DNA of 64,000 nt from Prorocentrum cordatum (lineage: Eukaryota; Sar; Dinophyceae; Prorocentrales; Prorocentraceae): the NCBI GenBank assembly GCA_963575745.1, contig CAUYUJ010018638.1, positions 641,001 to 705,000 of the forward strand, written 5' to 3'. The notes beneath the pieces were generated by a model. It did not search any database and had not been told where the DNA came from. It saw only the letters and a list, made by a program, of their open reading frames with translations. Shown in pieces: positions 33,414 to 41,469 of the stretch. Every line of letters begins with the position of its first letter. Position 1 is the stretch's first letter. Both the position numbers and the translations under genes were made by a program.

Positions 33414-34043
33414 TTATAGTATAATACACTCACACATAAATTGCACCTATGTATGGTACACATACCTATACAACCACGATTAGTTAAGTGATATGGGGCA
33501 ACTTTCGTACTTACTTACGATTGCACATGGGCATGATCCACGACTGTTCGTATCTAATCAATTCGACTCGTACCTAATTAGGTAGACCACCCGTGCGCAA
33601 CTGTTATCACTTAGACTTGTTTGTATATACTCAGGAGGCCTCGTGGGATATGTGGCCCGTGAGCCACGCTACTCCCATGCGTGATATAACATGACCTCTT
33701 TGGATACATGCCACATGTTTTATCGTCCTCCTGTCGAGGATCACGCAACCTCCATGCTCTGACTTCGATGCACTCATGCCATGTTCAGGGACCACGAAAG
33801 GCGAATATGTCGAGCACCCGTCCACGACGGTCATCCCCGAACGCCGCGGCGCTCAACGATACTGCGCTGCTCATGCAGCAAACGTGCTGGCCACATCACG
33901 GGATTCCCACCATCCATCCAGCAATCATTCCTTGCTCTTCCTGTTCTCGTGCCTCCTTCCTTGACTCATGCTTCCTGACTCCCCCTCCCCCCCCCCATCG
34001 TCACTGCAGCCCGCGCTGCAGCCTCCAGGCTGCATGACGCAAC
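33414..34043. other. Unassigned; possible exon near 33,700-33,830
   Basis: Moderately AT-rich for this window. A minus-strand frame at 33,834-33,690 (TVVDGCSTYSPFVVPEHGMS) might be an exon of the gene to the left. Otherwise nothing seen. Confidence 0.3.
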
Positions 34044-34834
34044 TTATTTGAGCTGCTTAGCCCTCCAGGTCTTCGCCTGCTCCTTTGAAAATTTATGCTG
34101 GCAGGCGAGGCGCATGAGACGCGATACCAAAGCTGCGTGATCCTCCGTCTGCGGCTTCCTAATCTCGAGGAAGAGCGTCCGCTTCGACGAGCCTGGCACC
34201 TTAGAACATATATAGGACTTGTCTTTCGCGTAGCAGGCGTACATGGGCCCCAGGGTGGGGTGCTCGTTGAAGCGAACGAGCTTGGGGTCAGCGTTCACCG
34301 TCTTCGTGGCCTTGGGCTTCTTGGCTTCGGCCTGGAGATATGCGCATGTTATATGTCATGTATGTGATGGTGCTTTCATATTTCGCCATGTAACCATGAC
34401 CGCATATGCGAGAATGCTGCCATGTCCGTACATGCGGGTGGTCTCCGTCACACACGCACGCACACAACCGTTATGTACTCCCCGTGCCATTGCCCATCTT
34501 TCCTCCGCCCTCGCTTCCTCATATGACCGCCTAACTCACACCCCTGCTCCCTCCCCCGCAACTGCGTCCTGGGATATCTCCTCCGTGCCCCCTCCATTCA
34601 CATTCGATAGTAAAACTGCGCATCCTTCAAATGATGCTTGTATGCAGGGACGGGCTTCGCCTTCTTCGCGGCCGTAAGCAACTTCTCATCGTCCTCGTCT
34701 GAAGCAACGGGCGGGCAGGGAGTGCATGGCGTCGTCGAGCGGGGCGTGCGAGGAGTGCGGGGCGCACAGGGCGTGCAGGGCGCACGAGGCGAAGAACTCG
34801 TCGAACTGCTGTTCTTGATGGCGATCGCCAGGGC
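34044..34834 (-). CDS. Spliced gene, last two exons, function unknown
   Basis: Exon 34,834-34,622 (71 codons) follows acceptor CCGCCAG and encodes a Thr/Pro-rich stretch (TPCAPRTPRTPRSTTPCTPC), an acidic spot (ASDEDDEKLLTAAKKAKPVP) and YKHHLKD. A GC-AG intron (donor GCGCAG after GAT, acceptor TATCTCCAG) joins in phase 0 to 34,331-34,044 (95 codons plus stop): AEAKKPKATKTVNADPKLVR, then GPMYACYAKDKSYICSKVPG and a basic end with KEQAKTWRAKQLK. The terminal exon is well supported by frame, acceptor and stop. I recognise no family. Upstream exons were not found between 34,835 and 35,930. Confidence 0.55.
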
Positions 34835-35936
34835 CTGGCGGGCGGAACGAGGCGATGGCAATACGGTGATGGCAAAAGGCACTGACCGTATCCCAGGAGG
34901 TGCTACCCCCAGCATCCTCACACCTCTTCCCCACCCACCCCTTACTCACTATCCCTTGCTCTCCATGCCGTACTCCCCAGCCATTACTCCCTGTCCCGTA
35001 CCCCCCATCCCTTTCTCCTCCCACCCACAGCGCAGGGGGGCACAATTGCCGACGAGGGTTAACACCATCACGGGCGCACATGAATTCATTTAGAGAAATC
35101 GGGGACGGTGCTTCAGTGCTCCAGTCGCCGTCGGAGGGTGCGACCGCAGACGGGGCCGAAGAATGGACCGAAGGTGGCGGACAGTAGCGCAGCGGTAAGG
35201 TTAGAGGAGGGACCCGAACACCGATGTTGATTTGTTAATACGCCCCAGTATTGCAGTCTGCGAACTGCTCCCGTAACTTACCTTGGCGAAGAACCCAGCC
35301 CCTCTTCCACGCGTGGAACGCACCAACAATACCGCTCGATGCACACGATCTCGATGGCGCGGAGTGGCGTCGACACGTGTGTGTGTGTGTGTGCGTGTGT
35401 GTGCGCGTGTGTGCGTCTGGGCGGCGTAAACCATTTGAATAAGCCTGAGCGCCACCGAAGAAGATCTTCACAACTGCGGTGTTCACAATTGCACATGGTT
35501 GGGTCCTTCGCCAGGCTAATGTTTTTCTTTCTGCATTGCATAGCGCAGTGCGCCATGCGCTCCAATCTTCACAGCGAGGCTCGCCCTCCCTGTCAGGAGG
35601 ACTAATCGCTCTCCCTAGGATGGTCATCCCACGGGAGAGCTCTGAATGCACACAGGGTCCCCCAAGGGTCAGGGGAAAGCAGTATCGGATCGCGCAAGTG
35701 CGGGGCGACCCCGGGGTCACGTGCGGCACGAGCAGATGAGCCGCCGTCGGGGAAAATGCCCGCTGCGCCCCTATTATACAAAATTGAAAGCGGCTGCCAA
35801 CGATGCTTATCGCCATATGCAAACGTAGTCCGACCCCCAACTCGGTGCAGAAACTCCGATGTATCGACGCACAGTCCGATGCAAAGTCCGATGTATCGAT
35901 GTATCGCGATACATGCCCGATGCGTCGCGCGCCGCA
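34835..35936. other. No secure gene; CA/GT microsatellite
   Basis: A minus-strand frame at 35,840-35,440 is open and plausible in composition but has no clear splice partners. A GT run lies at 35,379-35,412. The stretch just left of 35,937 holds several copies of TCCGATGTATCGA. Confidence 0.35.
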
Positions 35937-36764
35937 TCACGGGGGGGCAGGCGCCGCGCCAGTGCCATGCTGCTGGTATGGCGCCGCCTGGGAGGGCGCC
36001 GCATCACCGCGGTTCGCGCGCACGGCCTGCGCTGGCGACCCGCGCGGCGCTGCCTGGGCCATAACCCCGAGCAGCTCGTTGGTCTCCGCGATGCGGTCCG
36101 CCACCAACTGCACTCGCTCTGTGAGCGTCTGCAACAGGTTGTTCGACTCCTCGATGGCCTCGTGCGCGGCATCCGTACCCACCTGCAAACCAGCGATCCC
36201 GTCGACGATTGCCTGCAGCAGCGTTTCCGTGGGCGACGGTCCTGGCGTTTGCTGGCCAGCTGCTGCTGCTGGCTGCCCTGCTGGTGCGGGCGGCGGCTGA
36301 AGCACTGGAGCTCCAGCTGCTGGAGGCGGAGGTCCATCTGGAGCCCCAGCTGCTGGAGGCTGATGTCCAGCTGGAGGTACTGGCTGGCCGCGGCCAGCTG
36401 CTGCGGGCGGCGGCTGAAGTCCTGGTGCCGCTTGCGCTAGCTGAGGCGCTGGCAGCGCCAGCTGCTGCGGAGGTGGTTGGATGTAGTTCTCGTCCGTGTG
36501 AACCTGCACGATGTAAACCCTCCCCCAGCCGCGAGTGAAAGATGCCAAATTGTTCCAGGCTCCCTCTGTCCTGTTCTTGTGTCTGACCGCCGCCAAGTGA
36601 TCTGCCGTCACTGTGCTCCCATTCGTAGCGCACATAAGGCACTTCCACGAGCCCGTGGCGCGGTCCCACTGCATGTAGGGTGCGCCCACCCACGACCCGT
36701 CACTGAGCGACACCGTCTGCGGGCAAGTCCATTCGTTCTCCACGAACTGCAAGTGCGCCGCCAT
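35937..36764 (-). CDS. Intronless gene: C2H2-like zinc finger plus Pro/Ala-rich linker
   Basis: 275 codons from ATG at 36,764, uninterrupted to TGA at 35,937. Residues 30-60 hold YMQWDRATGSWKCLMCATNG followed by DHLAAVRHKNR, a C-x2-C-x10-H-x5-H pattern like U1/matrin-type zinc fingers. A Gln/Pro/Ala-rich middle follows, then an amphipathic helical region (AIEESNNLLQTLTERVQLVA) that could form a coiled coil, and a Pro-rich end. An earlier frame opening at 36,833 uses TTG, so 36,764 is preferred. I recall similar C-x2-C/H-x5-H proteins as common in dinoflagellates. No intron is needed, in contrast to its neighbours, and spliced-leader-like segments lie 60-130 bases upstream, so it is probably a retroposed gene copy. 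Confidence 0.65.
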   Translation of the reverse strand: MAAHLQFVENEWTCPQTVSLSDGSWVGAPYMQWDRATGSWKCLMCATNGSTVTADHLAAVRHKNRTEGAWNNLASFTRGWGRVYIVQVHTDENYIQPPPQQLALPAPQLAQAAPGLQPPPAAAGRGQPVPPAGHQPPAAGAPDGPPPPAAGAPVLQPPPAPAGQPAAAAGQQTPGPSPTETLLQAIVDGIAGLQVGTDAAHEAIEESNNLLQTLTERVQLVADRIAETNELLGVMAQAAPRGSPAQAVRANRGDAAPSQAAPYQQHGTGAAPAPP

Positions 36765-36823
36765 GACGGGCGGACGCTCGCTCTCTGCAGGGCGGTGGAA
36801 ACTCCAGCTCGCCCTCTGAAGGG

Positions 36824-36894
36824 CCTTCGCCAAAATGGCTTTGGCCTAAATGGCTGCATTACGGAATAGGTCGCCCTAGATGGTTGCATTACGG
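36824..36894 (-). other. Three spliced-leader-like relicts in tandem
   Basis: On the minus strand: CCGTAATGCAACCATCTAGG at 36,894, CCGTAATGCAGCCATTTAGG at 36,864 and AGCCATTTTGGCGAAGG at 36,840-36,824. The last shares 12 consecutive bases (AGCCATTTTGGC) with the dinoflagellate spliced leader. The middle one shares CCGTA and GCCATTT-GGC-CAA, with five extra bases (ATGCA) after CCGTA that the first one also has. Layered leaders are the mark of repeated mRNA-to-DNA recycling. Confidence 0.55.
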
Positions 36895-36901
36895 CATTCC
36901 G

Positions 36902-37230
36902 TCTAATCTCGCCTCGTCCGCCGCCTCCTCATCCGCCTTCCTATCCCTCGCCCGCCCTCCTAACCCTCATCCGCGCTATGGGTTCTCCCTTCTTACTCGC
37001 TCTCCTCCTCCTTCACATGCAATGCGCCGCGCCGTGGCACCCAAATGAAATTGAACGAAACGGGATTGTTTCGAGGCTGTCGACTAATGAACATACTACG
37101 GGCGCGACATCCTAATCGCGGCCGAGTTCGTACAGCGCCGTCTCAGAGAGATCGTAGGACTCAGTTCGTACAGCGCCGTCTCAGAGAGATCGTAGGACTC
37201 ATAGGCACGCACCGCGGTAGAAGGCGCGCA
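36902..37230. repeat. Segmental duplication, copy 2
   Basis: Near-identical to 19,217-19,516 but with a 38-bp tandem duplication (GTTCGTACAGCGCCGTCTCA...) near 37,125-37,200 and a 2-bp deletion beside it. Its left edge is next to the spliced-leader-like relicts of the intronless gene. Confidence 0.85.
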
Positions 37231-37732
37231 CGCAAGGGTAGTGGGGGCAGAGCGGATCGGATCGAAGACAGCCGCTGCCCAGCGGGGACGCGCGCGAGGG
37301 GTCACGCCCCCAGACGGTGTAGGAGATGTTCCCTCAGACGGCGCGGGGGTCGCCCCCTCAGGAGCTGCTGCCTCAGACTGCGTAGGAGATGCTCCCTCAG
37401 GAGCTGCTGCCTCAGACGGCGTAAAAGGTGCTGCCATCGACGATGTCGGAGCTGCTGGCATAGACGGCGTAAGAGGTGCTGCCATCGACGACGTAGGAGC
37501 TGCTGCCATAGACGGTGTTGGAGATGCTGCCATAGACGGTGCAGGAGCTGCTGCCTCAGGCGATGAATACGGGGATCCAATGCTGCTGCTCTTGCTGGTG
37601 ATGCGGCAGCGCTTGGATGCAGGCGTGTCGGGTGCGACCTCCACGTCGGCCTCGTCGGCGGGCGTTTTCTGCGCGTCCTTGCTGGCGGCGCGCTCGGAGA
37701 GGAGGGCCCTCGCGGCCTCGCCACCTCGAGCC
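37096..37732 (-). CDS. 3' exon of a Pro/Ala/Ser-rich protein
   Basis: Follows acceptor CTCCCATCAG at 37,733 and runs 212 codons to TAG at 37,096. It starts ARGGEAARALLSERAASKDA, then has about ten imperfect repeats of 8-15 residues on the theme PS-MAAAPTSS and SEAAAPEGA-SPT. The last third comes from the segmental duplication shared with 19.4 kb and ends IRMSRP like that gene. A 38-bp tandem duplication and a 2-bp deletion add 36 bases in total, so the frame is restored and the same C-terminus is kept. Upstream exons were not identified; the 37,740-37,960 stretch looks intronic. Function unknown; the repeats suggest a disordered linker. Confidence 0.55.
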
Positions 37733-38040
37733 CTGATGGGAGAGGAGGGGCAGGAGAAGGGTGAACAGATATAGAGGTGCGAAGAGAAAGCGACTGAGGG
37801 GGAAGGCGAGACATATACGCATACGTACACATATTTATACACATGTACATGTTCACATGTGTTTATGTATTTGTACACTTCTATGCCGATAAAGAAGGAT
37901 ATATGAGATCTAGGTGTGCATCCAATTATCGATGGACAGAAGTGCGAGCATGAGTACAATTTAGGGGGTGAATATAAGGACTAGGGGGATACATCTATCT
38001 ATAAATACATATGTACATATCCTGGATATAATCATCCTTC

Positions 38041-38137
38041 ATCGAAGTCTCCTCATCGACCACCTCCGCGGTCGAGGATGAGACTTCGATTCCTCAGTCT
38101 CCTCCTCGACCACGGGGCGGTTGAGGAGGAGACTGAG
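38041..38137. repeat. Two tandem hairpins at the 3' end of an intronless gene
   Basis: 38,041-38,090: ATCGAAGTCTC-CTCATCGACC pairs with GGTCGAGGATGAGACTTCGA. 38,093-38,137: CTCAGTCTCCTCCTCGACC pairs with GGTTGAGGAGGAGACTGAG, one mismatch in 19. The two hairpins resemble each other, so one probably arose from the other. They begin three bases beyond the stop codon of the minus-strand ORF. Confidence 0.65.
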
Positions 38138-38140
38138 TAA

Positions 38141-39040
38141 TTAAAGGAGGAGGACGAGGAGGAGAAGGAGGAGGGGGAGCCTGGCCGAGGCCTCGAAATA
38201 TGCTCTAATGCCACCAGGGGGTGGCACGTCCTCGAAGGCTGCCTTCACCACGTTCGCCACGTCGGCCACGAAGCTGTCCGTAGACTTGTACACGGGGTAG
38301 GTCGTCGATGAGGGGGTGTCACCCGACAGGCTCTTGATGTGGATCGTGCTGCTGAATATGTCCATCCTCAGCTGGCCGTTCTTCGTGGCGGGGATCGACA
38401 CAGAGATCTTCTGTTTGAGCGCCAGCTTGCTCAAGGCAACGTAGTAGTGGTTCTTCTGGGCGTAGCTGACTGGCCTATAGGCCCATGCTTGGTGACCGCC
38501 GCGCAACCACACGATCGCGCCGATGGTGGCCAAGCGCTGGATCCGGATGTTCTCCTTGACGACCTTGGGAGACTCCGTGTTGCCCAGGGGGAGGTTCGCG
38601 CTGCGCTCGAAGCCAACCTGGTCCCAAGGCATCCACGTGTCCTCAGGGAGCTCGAACCAAGCGAAGCCCCCCCTCCGCAGGCGCAAGCTGAGCCCCATCA
38701 GGCGCTGGTAGCCGCACTCCTCCGTGACGTCCCACTCGTGCGTGAGGGTCTCGGCGCACGTCAAAGAGGGCCCACTGGTGGCCTCGCAGTGCGTTGCCAA
38801 GGCCCACTGCGAATCGTTCACGAACTCGATCAGGGCCAAGTTTGTCATGCAGGGCCCGCGGGTGGTCTCGAAGAGCGATGGGAGGCACGGCATCGCGAAC
38901 TCCACGAACATCCTCAACACATTGCACGGAGCATGGCTCTTAAAGAGCGCCCATCGCTCTGGAATGAAGAATTCGCTCGCCAGGGAGTGCAGTTCGGAAG
39001 CCGATGCTGTCAGCGCGGCGTGCTCATACGCCGAGGTCAT
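38141..39040 (-). CDS. Intronless gene with relict spliced leader, family unknown
   Basis: 299 codons from ATG at 39,040 to TAA at 38,141 with no interruption. The 5' untranslated part between the spliced-leader relict and the ATG is 31 bases, a normal length for a trans-spliced mRNA. Central motif: FELPEDTWMPWDQVGFERSA, NLPLGNTESPKVVKENIRIQ and RLATIGAIVWLRGGHQAWAY. The RS-x2-PLG-N-x-(V)-x-EN-x-R-x2-RL arrangement recalls a very large dinoflagellate family of unknown function (recollection). The C-terminus, LPLLLLLLVLLL, is translated from a CTCCTC tract and may not be original, so the copy could be truncated or fused to repeat DNA. Two hairpins follow the stop. Most likely a retroposed copy of a processed, trans-spliced mRNA; expression is unknown. 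Confidence 0.7.
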   Translation of the reverse strand: MTSAYEHAALTASASELHSLASEFFIPERWALFKSHAPCNVLRMFVEFAMPCLPSLFETTRGPCMTNLALIEFVNDSQWALATHCEATSGPSLTCAETLTHEWDVTEECGYQRLMGLSLRLRRGGFAWFELPEDTWMPWDQVGFERSANLPLGNTESPKVVKENIRIQRLATIGAIVWLRGGHQAWAYRPVSYAQKNHYYVALSKLALKQKISVSIPATKNGQLRMDIFSSTIHIKSLSGDTPSSTTYPVYKSTDSFVADVANVVKAAFEDVPPPGGIRAYFEASARLPLLLLLLVLLL

Positions 39041-39071
39041 CCTCTGGACACCTCTACAATAGAATCCCCAC

Positions 39072-39093
39072 CTTAAGCCCAAATGGCTACGGC
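39072..39093 (-). other. Relict dinoflagellate spliced leader
   Basis: The minus strand reads CCGTAGCCATTTGGGCTTAA then G. Against the 22-base dinoflagellate spliced leader it differs at two positions (T to G after CCATTT, C to T before AAG); the first base is G, as the D position allows. It lies directly upstream of an intronless ORF, so it is best read as a leader copied back from mRNA rather than an SL RNA gene. Confidence 0.85.
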
Positions 39094-39530
39094 GGGGGAT
39101 GAGGTGAGGGGGGAAAGGCGGAGGAAGGGGGGAAGGGGGAGAGGGGCACAATATGCACCAAGAGAGCCCATGCCAAGGCTCAAACAAAACACAACGCAGG
39201 CACAGGAGAGCTTCAAGATGAAGACCCTCTTGTGCTGTTTTTTTGTTATGCCGTTTCCTGGGCTCTTTCAGGCAATTGCGCAGCCCTGCGCGGAGAATGA
39301 TAAGAGCCATCAAACCACAGCAATCAAGAACGAGGACAGAGGGGGAAAGGGTGGAGGCGACGAGGACAATTACGCTACCGAGGAACCCCACATACTTATG
39401 TGCAATTCTGCGTTCTCAGCCCTCGTCGCGAATGTTCCCCTATGTGTCATCCAACGCCATATTGCTTGAACCTCCTCCCTCTTCCTCGCCTTCTATCCCC
39501 CGTCGAGGACAGATTCGAGCCAGCCAGCGG

Positions 39531-40945
39531 CCGCGGTGAGGGATCACCCCCTGCGCACCCCCAATGGTGTCGAGAAAATGCCGCGCCTGCTATGCCCTGG
39601 ACGACCGTCGTGCATAGCGGCCGCGCTGAGGGACCACCCTCTGCGCACCTCCTGTGGTGTCGAGAAAATGCCACGCCTGCCACGATCTGCGAGCGTGTCA
39701 CGGATAGAGGCAGCGCTGAGGGACCACCCTCTGCGCACCTCCTGTGGTGTCGAGAAAATGCCACGCCTGCCAAGATCTGCGAGCGTGTCACGGATAGAGG
39801 CCGCGCTGAGGGACCACCCTCTGCGCACCCCCTGTGGTGTCGAGCAAGTGCCACTCATGCCACGATCTACGAGCGCGTCACGGATACAGGCCGCGCTGAG
39901 GGACCACCCCCCCTTGCGCACCCCCTGTGGTGTCGAGACAGTGCCACTCCTGCCACGATCTGCGAGCGTGTCACGGGTAGAGGCCGCGCTGAGGGACCAC
40001 CCTCTGCGCACCCCCTGTGGTGTCGAGACAGTGCCACTCCTGTCAGGATCTGCGAGCGTGTCACGGATAGATTCCGCGCTGAGGGACCACCCTCTGCGCA
40101 CCCCCATGTGGTGTCGAGAAAGTGCCACTCTTGCCACGATCTGCGAGCGTGTCACGGATAGAAGCCGCTCTGAGGGACCACCCTCTGCGCACCCCTTGTG
40201 GCGTCGAGAAAGTGCCACCCCTGCCACGATCTGCGAGCGTGTCACGGATAGCGGCCGCGCTGAGGGACCACCCTCTGCGCACCCCCTTGTGGTGTCGAGA
40301 AAGTGCAATTCCTGCCACGATCTGCGAGCGCGTCACGGATAGATGCCGCGCTGAGGGACCACCCTCTGCGCACCCCTTGTGGTGTCGAGAAAATGCCACG
40401 CCTGCCACGATCTGCGAGCGTGTCACGGATAGAGGCGAGGCCGCGCTGAGGGACCACCCTCTGCACACCCCCTGTGGTGTCGAGAAAGTGCCATTCCTGC
40501 CACGATCTGCGAGCGTGTCACGGATAGAGGCCGCGCTGAGGGACCACCCTCTGCGCACCCCCTCTGGCGTCGAGAAAGTGTCACTCCTGCCACGGTCTGC
40601 GGGCGTGTCACGGATACAGGCCGCGCTGAGGGACCACCCTCTGCGCACCCCTTGTGGTGTCGAGACAGTGCCACTCCTGCCACGATCTGCGAGCGCGTCA
40701 CGGATAGAGGCCGCGCTGAGGGACCACCCTCTGCGCACCCCCTGCGGCTTCGAGAAAATGCAACTCCTGCCACGATCTGCGAGCGTGTCACGGATAGAGG
40801 CAGCGCTGAGGGACCACCTCTGCGCACCCCTTGTGGTGTCGAGACAGTGCCACGCCTGCCACGATCTGCGAGCGCGTCACGGATAGAGGCCGCGCTGAGG
40901 GACCACCCTCTGCGCACCCCCACCCCCTGTGGCGTCGAAGGAATG
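39531..40945. repeat. 90-bp tandem array, sixteen copies
   Basis: CCGCGCTGAGGGACCACC recurs every 90 bp, sixteen times, the first and last incomplete. The unit also carries CTGCGCACCCCCTGTGGTGT, CGAGAAARTGCCA and CTGCGAGCGTGTCACGGATA. Copies differ by a few substitutions plus rare 1-6 bp indels. The period divides by three, so long frames of a 30-residue repeat exist on both strands; I do not call them genes. Confidence 0.9.
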
Positions 40946-41469
40946 CCCTGTGTGGTATGATGTGCTGTGCTTTGCTGTGCTGTGCTGCTGCGCGGTGCCG
41001 TGCCGTGCCGCGCCGCGCTGCGCTGTGCTGCGTTGTGCGAGAAGGGGAAAGGGGAGGGGGGAGGTGTGAGACGCGGGTGCGGCGCGGCAGGGAAGAAAAC
41101 CAGAACCCCGCGAAACATGTGGGGAATGATACCGCGCACTAAACCACAACCCGAGCATAACGAGGTCGGGAGTGAGAGGGAGGGGCACGATGACACGCCT
41201 CGCGCGCATCGGAGACGCGCGATGAAACTGGCCAGAGGAGTGAGGAGGGTGGAGGGTGGAGGGCGGAGGGGGAGGGCGGAACGAGGAGGGTGGAGAGAAG
41301 AGGGTGAAAAGGGGGAGGGCGGAGTTACGAGGGTGGAGGGCGGAGGGCAGAGCCACGAGGGCGCGGCGCCCAGGGAGAGGGGGGAAGCGAGGAGAGGGAC
41401 ATGATGATGAGGATAGGGAAGGGGATGCATGGGAATGATGAGGGCGACAAAAAAAGCATGCCCGTTCGG
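40946..41469. other. No gene; repeat-like flank
   Basis: 40,955-41,040 is built of TGCTGTGC and GCCGCGC units; 41,230-41,400 is purine-rich with GAGGGTGGAGGGCGGA units. It may hold the 3' end of the neighbouring spliced gene, but no exon is clear. Confidence 0.4.

Noticed and set aside
36765-36833. Upstream extension of the zinc-finger-like ORF
   Set aside because: The frame opens with TTG and overlaps the spliced-leader-like relicts; ATG at 36,764 is the better start.
39072-39093. Functional SL RNA gene
   Set aside because: Two mismatches to the leader, no convincing Sm site or short intron after it, and an ORF starts 31 bases downstream.
39536-40886. Long repetitive ORFs on both strands of the 90-bp array
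   Set aside because: The frames follow from a period divisible by three; several strands and frames are open at once, and indels shift them. No gene context.
39531-40945. CRISPR array
   Set aside because: Repeats are contiguous 90-bp units without unique spacers, and the DNA is eukaryotic.
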